A DNA stretch of 64,000 bases from Labrenzia sp. OB1 (GTDB lineage: Bacteria > Pseudomonadota > Alphaproteobacteria > Rhizobiales > Stappiaceae): positions 186,001 through 250,000 of the forward strand of contig NZ_JSEP01000003.1 in NCBI RefSeq assembly GCF_001624695.1, read 5' to 3'. Shown here in pieces: positions 37,106-45,396 of this stretch. Each line of letters starts with the position of its first letter. Position 1 is the first letter of the stretch. The notes under the pieces were generated by a model, which was not told the DNA's origin, made no database searches, and saw nothing but the letters and a program-made list of their open reading frames with translations. The translations under genes were made by a program, and so were the position numbers.

Positions 37106-38140
37106 TCATTCTTCGGAAGCACCAACCTTGCTTGAGATTGCCGGGCTGAAAGCGGGGTGTTGATTTGGGGCATTTGAATCTTCCGGCCCCACTCCCTTCA
37201 GGAATTTGAAGAGATCGCTTTCCGTTGACAGAACAAGCGTCGTCCCCCCGGAGATCATGTCCTTGTAGGCCTGCATGGTTCGCGTGAACTCGTAGAACTC
37301 CGCTGCGCGGGGATCGATGTTGTATGCCCGCGCATAGATGTCAGCCGCCGAGGCATCGGCCACCCCCCGGATTTCCTCAACCGCCCGGTAGGCTTCGGAC
37401 TGGACCTTGTTCAGATCCCGCACCCTGTTGCCGCGAATTCTCGCCGCTTCGCCATTACCCTCGGACAGGAAACGTTCGGCGATCTGGCGCCGTTCGGACA
37501 CCATCCGATCATAGATCTTCGGCCGCACACTTTCGTTGTAGTTGATCCTCTTGAACCGGATATCGAGAAGGGAAATCCCGAAGACGCGGACCTTTTCCGC
37601 CGCGGCTGCAAAGATTTCCTGCTCGACGAGAGCGCGCCCTTTCTGGATCGGAAGCAACGCGCCGATATCCTGCGCGAGCTCGTCATCGGTCAGAAGCGAA
37701 TCCCTCAACGGGGTTCGTCCTTTTGTGGTGCGGATGATCTCGATCAGTTCGTGCTTGGCAACCGCATTTCGTGTCTCGCTACCCAGAATGTCATCGAGAC
37801 GCGACTGAGCGCTGCGTTCGTCGCGAAGACGCAGGAAGTACTGCAGTGGTTCCGTGATCTTCCAGCGCGCGAACAGATCGACGGAAATGTAGAGCTTGTC
37901 CTTGGTGGGCATGTCGGATGGATTGCCGTCCCACTCCAGAACCCGGCGATCGATCCGGTTGACGACCTGGACAAACGGCAGCTTGAACTTGAGACCTGCC
38001 GTCGTGACAGGCGCGCCGACAGGTTTGCCGAACTGGGTGATTATAGCCTGTTCGACTTCGTTGACCGTATAAGCGGCGGCAAAGGCGGTCACGACGGCAG
38101 CGGCGGCGACTACGGCAAGAATTCCCCAAACGAGCTTCAT
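37106..38140 (-). CDS. hflC: FtsH-modulating SPFH protein HflC
   Basis: A 344-aa band-7/SPFH protein anchored by one N-terminal membrane segment (about 5-25). With HflK it forms the periplasm-facing cage around FtsH that limits its access to membrane substrates. Typical segments are EQAIITQFGKPVGAPVTTAGLKFKLPFVQ and YDRMVSERRQIAERFLSEGNGEAARIRG. Its start overlaps the hflK stop by 4 bases. The C-terminal tail after about residue 315 is short and variable. Confidence 0.94.
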   Translation of the reverse strand: MKLVWGILAVVAAAAVVTAFAAAYTVNEVEQAIITQFGKPVGAPVTTAGLKFKLPFVQVVNRIDRRVLEWDGNPSDMPTKDKLYISVDLFARWKITEPLQYFLRLRDERSAQSRLDDILGSETRNAVAKHELIEIIRTTKGRTPLRDSLLTDDELAQDIGALLPIQKGRALVEQEIFAAAAEKVRVFGISLLDIRFKRINYNESVRPKIYDRMVSERRQIAERFLSEGNGEAARIRGNRVRDLNKVQSEAYRAVEEIRGVADASAADIYARAYNIDPRAAEFYEFTRTMQAYKDMISGGTTLVLSTESDLFKFLKGVGPEDSNAPNQHPAFSPAISSKVGASEE

Positions 38141-39219
38141 GGTTTTACCCCCTGTTGCTGGGCACCCTGTTGCCGGTCGAGGTTGAGAAGAGGCAGAATG
38201 CTTCCGGTCGATCCGTCGACAATGATCTTCGACTGAATCGAGGGCAGTACATCCTGAAGCGTCTCGATGTAGATCCGCCGCTTTGTGACCGCGGGTGCCT
38301 TGACATATTCAGCCAGAAGCGAGCTGAATCGTGCTGCATCGCCTTCAGCTTCATTGATGCGCTTCAGCCGGTAACCGTCGGCTTCGCGGATACGCTGGTC
38401 CTTTTCGCCTTCTGCCAGCGGAATGACCTTGCTGTATTCCCGACGTGCCTCGTTGATCAGACGCTCCTTCTCCTGCTGCGCCTGATTGACTTCGTTGAAG
38501 GACGCCTGGACAGGTTCAGGAGGATTGATGTTTTTAAGCTGTACCTGGTCGATGCTGATGCCCATGGCATATTTTGTCGTCAGGGTTTGCATCTTCAATA
38601 GCGCTTCGGTCTCGATTTCCTGCCGGCCGATGGTGATAACTTCATCGACAGTCCGGTCGCCAACCACTTCGCGCATCACGGACTCCGACACATATCGGAG
38701 CGTCGCACCGGGTTCGCGCACTTCGAAAAGGAACTTCAACGGCTCGGAAATCCGGTATTGCACCACCCATTCCACAAGGGCGGCGTTCAGGTCACCGGTG
38801 ACCATTTCCGTCTCGCGGCGGCCGTCCGCCGGGCTTTGATAGGGATCAACCGCACCGGGTGTCGAAAAGCCGAATTCCTGCTTGAGCTGGCGCTCCACCG
38901 GAACGATTGTGGCGACGTCGATACCCATCGGGAATTTGAAATGCAGTCCTGGCGGAACTTCCGAAATGTATTTGCCGAAACGCTGGACAACCGCGACCGA
39001 ATCGCTGGGAACAGTGTAATACGAAGACCATGCGGCAATCGCTGCAATGGCAATCACGCCGATTGCCAGAATTCTTTTCAAGGACGGCGGGCCCCCGGAC
39101 CCCATCCCGCCAAACAGTTGCCTGCCTTGCCGGAAAAGGGCTTCGATTTCGGGCGGTGCGCGAGGGGTGGTGTTATTCCACGGTCCCTGGTTTTCCGATG
39201 CGGAATTCTGTGAAGCCAA
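38137..39219 (-). CDS. hflK: FtsH-modulating SPFH protein HflK
   Basis: Partner of HflC in the FtsH-regulating complex. From TTG at 39219 the protein has 361 aa: a short N-terminus with PWNNTTPRAPPEIEALFRQGRQLFGGM, one membrane segment, and the SPFH domain (SVAVVQRFGKYISEVPPGLHFKFP; GISIDQVQLKNINPPEPVQASFNEVNQAQQEKERLINEARREYSKV). The TTG has AGGAAG 7 bases upstream. The frame reaches back to another TTG at 39300, but that region has no ribosome site. Translationally coupled to hflC. Confidence 0.92.
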   Translation of the reverse strand: MASQNSASENQGPWNNTTPRAPPEIEALFRQGRQLFGGMGSGGPPSLKRILAIGVIAIAAIAAWSSYYTVPSDSVAVVQRFGKYISEVPPGLHFKFPMGIDVATIVPVERQLKQEFGFSTPGAVDPYQSPADGRRETEMVTGDLNAALVEWVVQYRISEPLKFLFEVREPGATLRYVSESVMREVVGDRTVDEVITIGRQEIETEALLKMQTLTTKYAMGISIDQVQLKNINPPEPVQASFNEVNQAQQEKERLINEARREYSKVIPLAEGEKDQRIREADGYRLKRINEAEGDAARFSSLLAEYVKAPAVTKRRIYIETLQDVLPSIQSKIIVDGSTGSILPLLNLDRQQGAQQQGVKP

Positions 39220-39391
39220 GAGGTTTCTTCCTGCTGTTTTCGGGGAATAAGAGGCAGCGGATGGCACTTTTCGGCGCCATCTTGTCAACGTGCTCTGCAA
39301 TCCGGAGTCAGGCGCGCCCGTTTGCCGCCAAACCGGATTTTTGACCCATGCGCCGCCGGCCGCGGTTTCGCGGCTGTTCAGCCAGTCCCGA

Positions 39392-39745
39392 TTACGACTT
39401 GTCGATCTCGAGCGCCGTCAGGCAAGCCTTTGCCAAATCCCGGCTGGGAGCATCAGAACCGGGGACCGTCGCCCAACCCGTTTCCATGAGAACATCACGG
39501 CGCTTGTAGGTGGAGGCTTCGCGGATCGCGGCCAGCTTGCTGACACGTTCCGCGTCGGAACGGGAAATGTCGACACAAACGGGCACCAAAGCCGCGACAA
39601 CGCTGTCTTCCGACATCGAGTTCGCCATCTTGCTCGCGCTTGCGCCGGTGACCCAGCCACCCCAGGAAAAACCGAGGATAGCGAGGGCCACCGCCCCAGC
39701 GCCTGCGCCAACAATCGCGGGTTTCAACCATTCGGGAGTATTCAT
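39392..39745 (-). CDS. Conserved small membrane-anchored protein, 117 aa
   Basis: MNTPEWLKPAIVGAGAGAVA begins a single N-terminal membrane segment (about 9-32, ending GFSWGGWVTG), followed by a soluble helical part with two Cys (one in PVCVDISRSDAERV). The pattern matches a conserved hypothetical family seen in rhizobia with W-L-x-P-A-x-x-G-A..GGWVTG. No function known. A second small gene lies 39 bases upstream on the same strand, likely the same transcript. Confidence 0.75.
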   Translation of the reverse strand: MNTPEWLKPAIVGAGAGAVALAILGFSWGGWVTGASASKMANSMSEDSVVAALVPVCVDISRSDAERVSKLAAIREASTYKRRDVLMETGWATVPGSDAPSRDLAKACLTALEIDKS

Positions 39746-39784
39746 TTCAAGTCCTCCTGCGGAGAAAGCGCCGCATCGCTCTTT

Positions 39785-40057
39785 TTAGGTATTTTCGGGA
39801 ATGTCCCGGTCCTGGCTGAGCATTGTTTCCAGGTCTGTCCCGGAAACATCGAGTTTCTCCATCCTGCCGGCTTTGCCGCCCTTGCCGGCGACGAACACGT
39901 AAGTCGCCGTCTTCCGGTAGGCGAGGAAACCCCGGCCTTCCAGACGTTCTTCTTCAATAAGAACCTCGTAGTCGCCGGCGGGAATCACGTCAGGATTGCC
40001 CGCCAGTGTGAACGGGCGGAAAAAGGTCACTATCGATCTGGATGACCGTGTTTTCAT
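39785..40057 (-). CDS. Conserved small hypothetical protein, 90 aa
   Basis: A soluble 90-residue protein. The segment VTFFRPFTLAGNPDVIPAGDYEVLIEEERLEG and then GFLAYRKTATYVFV matches a rhizobial conserved hypothetical pattern (F-T-L-x-G-x-x..P-A-G-x-Y-x-V..E-E..L-E-G..Y-R-R-x-A-T). Mostly beta by eye. No catalytic residues or signal peptide seen. Probably cotranscribed with the next small gene. Confidence 0.7.
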   Translation of the reverse strand: MKTRSSRSIVTFFRPFTLAGNPDVIPAGDYEVLIEEERLEGRGFLAYRKTATYVFVAGKGGKAGRMEKLDVSGTDLETMLSQDRDIPENT

Positions 40058-40332
40058 CGCCGGACTCCATCAACTTGCTGTAGATTTTTCTGAAACGCCC
40101 CCACCGACATCCGCCCGCCAGATCGTCGCAGCGCATGAAGATTTCAATGAACGTATTAAGTAATCAGGCGTTTCGCCCTGATCGACGTTAGCGTCCGCCG
40201 AAATCTTTCCTGTCGATACACAGGACTGGCGGCTTCTTGCGTCGACCGGAGAGACGGTCATTGCCAATGCTGCCATGGCGAGGATCAAGGGGCGTGTGGC
40301 AATTTCACCTTGAAACAAAAACCGGATAGGCG

Positions 40333-41139
40333 TTATCGCGCATCTTCCGTCCACACCTTGAAATCTGTCAGTGTGTTCTGTCCGAAGGTCTGGGTCAAAG
40401 GTACATCGGAAGCATCACGTCCGTGAGCGATAAGAACCCGGGCGAACCTGGGCACATTGTTGCGCGGATCGAACATCCACCATTGACCGTCGAGATAGAC
40501 CTCCATCCACGCGGCGAAATCTCCGGGAGGATGCGGCTCCGGCTCGCCGATATCGCTGAGATAACCGGTGCAGTAGCGCGCCGGAATGTTCATGCAGCGG
40601 CAGAAGCTGATCGCCAGATGCGTGAAGTCGCGGCAAACCCCGCGCCCTTCAGCGAGCGCCTGGGAGGCGGTGCGGGTGGATCGCGCATGCTCGTACCCGA
40701 AAGTGATATGACGGTGGACGTAGTCGCAGATGGCCTGAACCCGCGCCCAACCGGAGGGCGTACCTTCGAACAGTCTCCAGGCTTCATCCGACAGAAGGTC
40801 CGTATCGCAATACCGGCTTCCCAGCAGGTAGACGAGTGTCTCGAACGGTAAATCCTGAACGGTGTGCTGCTTGGCACCGGGAGATACCGGATCCTGCTGT
40901 CCAAGGTCACGGATGATGCCGTCGGTGGTCAGCGTGAAAACACCTGGCGGCGCAACCAGCCGCGTACACCAGTTCCCGAAGCCGTCGCGATAGCTTTCCA
41001 GCGGCACACTGGGGGAGGTCGTCAGATAATCCGGGCGCTCGAGGTCGCCGAAACGGGAATAATGCACGTTAAGCATCGCGATCATCGGTGTCGCTTGTGG
41101 TAACTGATAACTAAGACGGCAACCCAGACTTATTCTCAT
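40333..41139 (-). CDS. Transglutaminase-like cysteine protease family protein
   Basis: A 268-aa protein with an N-terminal beta domain typical of bacterial transglutaminase-like proteins (LSYQLPQATPMIAMLNVHYSR) and a papain-like core. The catalytic Cys is in EGRGVCRDFTHLAISFCR (about 173), the His in PGDFAAWMEVYLDGQWW (about residues 210-220; the His lies in the preceding EPEPHPPGDF), and the Asp in MFDPRNN. Family members may act as peptidases; the substrate is unknown and no signal peptide is seen. The equivalent His is shifted from the classic H-A-W, which appears here as F-A-A-W. Confidence 0.82.
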   Translation of the reverse strand: MRISLGCRLSYQLPQATPMIAMLNVHYSRFGDLERPDYLTTSPSVPLESYRDGFGNWCTRLVAPPGVFTLTTDGIIRDLGQQDPVSPGAKQHTVQDLPFETLVYLLGSRYCDTDLLSDEAWRLFEGTPSGWARVQAICDYVHRHITFGYEHARSTRTASQALAEGRGVCRDFTHLAISFCRCMNIPARYCTGYLSDIGEPEPHPPGDFAAWMEVYLDGQWWMFDPRNNVPRFARVLIAHGRDASDVPLTQTFGQNTLTDFKVWTEDAR

Positions 41140-41308
41140 TTATCTATTCCTCACGCGGTCCGGCGCCCGAACGATCCGGCAGGCATGCCCGGGCTGGCGG
41201 TACTGAGGATAGCGTGAAACCAGCGCGCGGCATGCTGATCGGTGTTAGGGTGTGGACCCAAACAAGGTCAGAATCGGGTATGACTGCGGTTTGCCGGTTG
41301 ACCGGCTT

Positions 41309-42121
41309 TCACAACAACAACGGCCCGGCCTGATCCAGATATGCGGGATCGAATTCGGCAAAATCGATCAGCCGGTCATAGTCATCGAATGTCACATGGC
41401 CGTTGCGGAAAGTGACCAGTCCGTCTTCCCGCAAATGCCGCAGAACCCTGTTTACATGAACCGCGCTGAGCCCCAGCGCGTCCGCAAGGTGATACTGCGT
41501 GAGCGGGCAGGCATATCCCGACTTGTCCCCCAGACCGACCAGCAGCAGCCGGGCTCCAAGCTCGAGCAGGAAATGCGCCATACGCGCGTTGGCGGGGCGG
41601 CGTCCGAGACCCACGAGATGCTCGACCACCATCGCCTCGTCTCTTGACGCCGCCCATAAAATGGCGGTCGCCAGCCGGGGGGTCTGCGCGAATGCCTCCA
41701 AAAGGTCGCCGGCCGACACTTCGGCCGCCTGAATATCCGTGATCGGCTCAAAGCTATGGTCCGAGGCCCGAAGCAAAACACTGCGCAACCCGAGAAAATC
41801 ACCGGGTATCTGGAAATCAACGATCTGTCGCGTTCCATCGCGCTGGATCTTGTAGGAGCACACCCAGCCCTCCGACAGGATATACGCCGTCTGTTCGGAT
41901 TGTCCCTGGTGCACGAGGTCAACTCCGACCCTGAAGGATTTGCGCCGCTCGTGCAGACGCTCCAGCACAGAGAGTTCATTCTTTGAAAGAACCACAAATG
42001 CGGCGAGCTTCCGGGTGAAGGGGCTCTCTTCATATGCGTGCAAAGGCCACTCCCAACCCGTTGAAAAACTGTCGAAGACGTCTGCACAGGGACTGCTTTC
42101 GATCAGTTCACCATACCGCAC
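41309..42121 (-). CDS. Crp/Fnr-family transcriptional regulator
   Basis: A 270-aa regulator with a cyclic-nucleotide-binding-like barrel (about 55-150; VHQGQSEQTAYILSEGWVCSYK, PGDFLGLRSVL) and a C-terminal winged helix (about 205-255; LTQYHLADALGLSAVHVNRVLRHLREDGLV). It lacks the Fnr cysteine cluster and the Crp phosphate-cassette GELAL pattern, so the effector is uncertain. Start is GTG at 42121. It is divergent from a small conserved gene, whose promoter it may control. Confidence 0.88.
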   Translation of the reverse strand: MRYGELIESSPCADVFDSFSTGWEWPLHAYEESPFTRKLAAFVVLSKNELSVLERLHERRKSFRVGVDLVHQGQSEQTAYILSEGWVCSYKIQRDGTRQIVDFQIPGDFLGLRSVLLRASDHSFEPITDIQAAEVSAGDLLEAFAQTPRLATAILWAASRDEAMVVEHLVGLGRRPANARMAHFLLELGARLLLVGLGDKSGYACPLTQYHLADALGLSAVHVNRVLRHLREDGLVTFRNGHVTFDDYDRLIDFAEFDPAYLDQAGPLLL

Positions 42122-42192
42122 TTTCTGCGACTGTAGTGAAGTTCGTCAGGCTCCCGACCGGTCCTGAAGCTTAATTCCCAAGAGGGGCGACC

Positions 42193-42432
42193 ATGATGCC
42201 CGACCAGAAAGACCTTTCAGGCATGGCAGCTCTCTCGATTTGCGAGGCACTGCTGCTTGCCCTGGGCGATCAAAACCTTCTTCCCGAGCACGAAATCGAG
42301 GGGGTTCTGCGTGATGCGGCCGCCACACACGAGAACGCCGTCGGTCCCGATGAGGTCAGGCAAACTCATCTGGCCGTTGCCGAACTGATCAATCGGATCA
42401 TCGACAACGGAAGCTCTGTAAGGCGGCCTTAG
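42193..42432 (+). CDS. Conserved small hypothetical protein, 79 aa
   Basis: The sequence LSGMAALSICEALLLALGDQ, then LLPEHEIEGVLRDAAATHE, matches a helical conserved hypothetical family found in rhizobia. No signal peptide or known motif. It starts at one of two adjacent ATGs (42193/42196) after AGGGGCGA and is divergent from the Crp/Fnr regulator, with a 71-base shared promoter region. Confidence 0.75.
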   Translation: MMPDQKDLSGMAALSICEALLLALGDQNLLPEHEIEGVLRDAAATHENAVGPDEVRQTHLAVAELINRIIDNGSSVRRP

Positions 42433-42610
42433 ACCGGAGCGAGCACTGCGCCTTCACCTGCGAGACATCCTGTCTGTCCCACGCCGGCCCATGCCCGGAC
42501 TCCTCAAGTGTCAACCCGGCCGCTTCAGCGTCGATGCGCTTACAGAACGGCCCTGCCCGAAGCCTTTGAATTCAGGAAAACGCTTTACGGCTTCCGGAAG
42601 GCCCCGAGCT

Positions 42611-42814
42611 TCAGTAATCGCCGAGTTTCATGTCCCGCGAGTAGTCGCCCGGAACTTCCTTCGTCACCGCCTGACCGCAGATGGTCGCGCCCCGTGTGGC
42701 GTCATAAGTCAGCGACGGGGAACCGGAGAGATCCCAGCCCTTGTTGAGCGCCTGGGTCACACGGTGGCAGAATTCGCTGTCGTCGATGCCGGTGATGAAC
42801 CGATAAAGCTTCAT
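42611..42814 (-). CDS. DUF1737 domain protein, 67 aa
   Basis: MKLYRFITGIDDSEFCHRVT.. ALNKGWDLSGSPSLTYD is the DUF1737 pattern, a compact small domain of unknown function. The frame is open further upstream, but the ATG at 42814 has GAGA upstream and begins the domain. It lies 22 bases after the citrate-lyase-beta-like gene, a linkage seen elsewhere in alphaproteobacteria, so they probably share a transcript. Confidence 0.85.
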   Translation of the reverse strand: MKLYRFITGIDDSEFCHRVTQALNKGWDLSGSPSLTYDATRGATICGQAVTKEVPGDYSRDMKLGDY

Positions 42815-42836
42815 GGATATCTCTCGCTTCCTGCAG

Positions 42837-43721
42837 TCAGCCTCGGGCCACAATCGCATCGGCGATGGCAATCGCCCGGCGGCCCATTTCCGCATGTAGC
42901 CGTTCCACCATCTTGCCGTCCACCTGGATCGCACCCTTGTCGGCATTTTCCGGTTTGTCGAATTCCGCATTGATCCGGCGCGCCCAGGCGACTTCTTCTT
43001 CCGAAGGGCTGAAAGCCGCGTGGCAGGGGCCGATCTGCTTCGGGTGGATCAGAGTCTTGCCGTCCATGCCCATCTCGACACCCTGCGCGCATTCGGCCTT
43101 GAAACCTTCCTCGTCCTGAAAGGCGTTGAAGACACTGTCGAGGATGTCGATACCGCCTGCCCGCGCCGCCGCGAGGCAGGTCATAAGCCAGGGCGTCATG
43201 GCCGCCCGGCCCGGGATCAGGCGGGCACGGGTTTCCTTGGCCAGATCGTTGGTGCCCATGACAACGCAGGATAGCCGCACTTCCGGATCCTTGCCGCAGG
43301 CACCGATCGCCCCGGCGTTCAGCATCGCTTCCGGCGTTTCCATCATCGCCCAGAGTTTCAAGTCGTGAGACGCCCCGTGAACGGACAACTTGTGGGCAAT
43401 GCGCTGCAAATCGGCGGGGTTGTTGACCTTCGGCACCAGGATCGCATCCGGCCCGGCCTTGACGGCCGCCGCAAGATCATCCTCTCCCCAGGGCGTACCC
43501 AGACCGTTGATCCGGACGACCACCTCGCGCTCGCCGTAACCGCCCGCACTCACCGCATCGACGATCTGCGTCCGGGCCAGTTCCTTCGCATCCGGCACAA
43601 CAGCGTCTTCCAGATCCAGAATGAGACAATCGACATCCAGCGTTCTGGCCTTTTCCAGCGCACGGGCATTTGACCCCGGCATGTAAAGAGCAGAGCGGCG
43701 GGGCTTGAAAACTGCGGTCAT
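42837..43721 (-). CDS. HpcH/HpaI aldolase/citrate lyase beta-like CoA ester lyase
   Basis: A 294-aa CitE-like TIM-barrel protein: RRSALYMPGSNARALEKARTLDVDCLILDLEDAV near the start, EVVVRINGLGTPWGEDDL, GTNDLAKETRAR, and KTLIHPKQI. The family includes malyl-CoA and citramalyl-CoA lyases; a malyl-CoA/beta-methylmalyl-CoA lyase or malyl-CoA thioesterase role is plausible but not provable here. ATG at 43721 with AGGA upstream is preferred over 43760. DUF1737 follows by 22 bases. Confidence 0.85.
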   Translation of the reverse strand: MTAVFKPRRSALYMPGSNARALEKARTLDVDCLILDLEDAVVPDAKELARTQIVDAVSAGGYGEREVVVRINGLGTPWGEDDLAAAVKAGPDAILVPKVNNPADLQRIAHKLSVHGASHDLKLWAMMETPEAMLNAGAIGACGKDPEVRLSCVVMGTNDLAKETRARLIPGRAAMTPWLMTCLAAARAGGIDILDSVFNAFQDEEGFKAECAQGVEMGMDGKTLIHPKQIGPCHAAFSPSEEEVAWARRINAEFDKPENADKGAIQVDGKMVERLHAEMGRRAIAIADAIVARG

Positions 43722-43822
43722 CGTCGGGTCCTGCTGGCTGTCGAAACAGAATTCGGTCAACCTAGAGGATCATGAGACGAAGTGGAATGCTCCGAAGGGG
43801 GAAGGCCGGCATCGCCCCCGGC

Positions 43823-44716
43823 TCAGCGGCGCTTGTCTTGCCGCTTTCTGAAGAGCATGTCCTTCGCCGCGATGACCGCGCCGACGGTTATGGCCACGCA
43901 GGCGATGGCAACCGAAAACGTCAGCGCGCCGAACCCGAACGCGATCAGGAGAAGCGTGGACAGGAGCGGCGCCGAATAGGCTGCCGCGCCCAGAACCTGG
44001 ATGTCGCCGCGCTTCACGCCGATATCCCAGGTGAAGAAGGCAAGCCCCACCGGAAAGAGGGCAAGCCCGAGCAGGGACGCCCATTCCAGCGCCCCCGAAG
44101 GCCAGACTGTCTGTTCCAGCATAACATGGCACAGCGCCGAAAGGAGCGCGGTCAGCAGACAAAAACCGGCGACGGCTTCCGTCGGCACGGCCCCGAGACG
44201 CCGAGACAGGACGGAGTAACTCGACCAGAAGAGCGAGGAGGTGACCGCGGCAGCATACCCGAGAGCCGATCCACCCGAAAACGAAAGACCTTCGCCGCCG
44301 GAGATAAGCAGAACTGCCCCTGCCAGCCCCAGGACCGTTCCGGCGATATGGTGAAGGCGCAGCCTCTCGCCCGGCAGGAAGGCAGAAAACAGAACGATCA
44401 GCAACGGCCATGTGTAGTTGATCAGGTTGGCTTCCACCGGCGGAGCGTTGCGGATTGCGGTGAAATAGAAAAAATGAAATCCGAACAGACCAAAGGTGCC
44501 AAAAGCCCAGACGCGGAGCGGCTGGCGCAGCAGCTTCAGCTTGCCTGTTGCCAGAAGCCAGACAAGCGCCAGACTTCCCGAAATTCCAAAGCACAGCGCA
44601 TTGAGCAGAAAGGGCGGAACCTGGCCGGAGCCGGCACCGAAAAGACCGAGAGTCGCCCACATCAGAACGGCGCTCAATCCGATGATCGTTGCTTTCACCC
44701 GTTTTGCGTCCGTCAT
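43823..44716 (-). CDS. EamA-family (DMT) exporter, YddG-like
   Basis: A 297-aa permease with ten hydrophobic segments in two EamA repeats. The start VKATIIGLSAVLMWATLGLFGAGSG and the segment FYFTAIRNAPPVEANLINYTWPLLIV match YddG-type aromatic amino-acid exporters. The C-terminus is basic (FRKRQDKRR). ATG at 44716 begins the first repeat; the longer frame to 44827 adds a non-hydrophobic stretch. Substrate is inferred only. Divergent from a GNAT gene. Confidence 0.82.
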   Translation of the reverse strand: MTDAKRVKATIIGLSAVLMWATLGLFGAGSGQVPPFLLNALCFGISGSLALVWLLATGKLKLLRQPLRVWAFGTFGLFGFHFFYFTAIRNAPPVEANLINYTWPLLIVLFSAFLPGERLRLHHIAGTVLGLAGAVLLISGGEGLSFSGGSALGYAAAVTSSLFWSSYSVLSRRLGAVPTEAVAGFCLLTALLSALCHVMLEQTVWPSGALEWASLLGLALFPVGLAFFTWDIGVKRGDIQVLGAAAYSAPLLSTLLLIAFGFGALTFSVAIACVAITVGAVIAAKDMLFRKRQDKRR

Positions 44717-44868
44717 GGCAACCCTGCTTGATGTCCGGCCCGAGCACATCGCATGAAACTGGAAGCGGCGAAAGAGTTGACGCGAATTTTCTCGAAGTCC
44801 TTGATCCTTGCTCCGGTTTCGGGACATGGTGCGATTTGCTTCAACGATTTGTCACTTCCGGGGAATTC

Positions 44869-45330
44869 ATGTCTAAGACGGAAATCAGGGCCCTTGGTCT
44901 GGATGATGCCCACCAGCTTGCCCCGCTTATCGCCGAAAACGCCCAGGCGCTGAAACGCGGTGCGCCGCGCCGTCCGGACGAGTATTACGCGGAGCGGATC
45001 CTTGGCGACAAGACGGCCGAGGTCGTCGGAGCCTTTGAAGGCGAAAAACTGGTCGGCTTTGCGGTTTTCTTCGATCTGCCCGAACTGATCACAGGCCTGC
45101 GGATCGGGCAGCTGGACGACATATATGTTCATCCCGATCACCGCAACCAAGGCATCGGCCGACGGATCATTGAAACCCTGGTCGTCGTAGGCCAGAGCCG
45201 TGGCTGGCTGCATTTGCGCTGGATCGTACCGGGCAAGAACACTCCCGCCGTCGCGCTATATGAAAAGATCGCCGAGCCTGATCATCGCAAGAGCTATCTC
45301 ATCCCGATTGACCGTCTCGCAGGAGATTGA
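44869..45330 (+). CDS. GNAT-family N-acetyltransferase
   Basis: A 153-aa acetyltransferase-fold protein. The acetyl-CoA loop is HPDHRNQGIGRRIIETLVVVGQ (Q/RxxGxG/A type), preceded by LDDIYV and followed by WIVPGKNTPAVALYEKI. Small-molecule or protein acceptor unknown. The ATG at 44869 begins the conserved fold; the frame is open back to 44689, but that part overlaps the EamA gene's promoter and start. Convergent with DUF2125. Confidence 0.85.
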   Translation: MSKTEIRALGLDDAHQLAPLIAENAQALKRGAPRRPDEYYAERILGDKTAEVVGAFEGEKLVGFAVFFDLPELITGLRIGQLDDIYVHPDHRNQGIGRRIIETLVVVGQSRGWLHLRWIVPGKNTPAVALYEKIAEPDHRKSYLIPIDRLAGD

Positions 45331-45396
45331 GCCGGGGATTTCCGGCTCCGTTATCGCGGATTGTCTTTCGGATCGGCCTCGTTTGACAGGCGGTGT

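Noticed and set aside
36951-37163. 70-codon frame after the ATP-grasp gene
   Set aside because: It contains the 15-bp inverted repeat and runs into the hflC 3' end; looks like non-coding terminator sequence.
40070-40354. 94-codon minus-strand frame overlapping the transglutaminase 3' end, with a signal-peptide-like stretch
   Set aside because: The hydrophobic stretch (PLILAMAALAMTVSPVDA) is suggestive, but there is no ribosome site at any start and no recognisable conservation; left as unannotated intergenic sequence.
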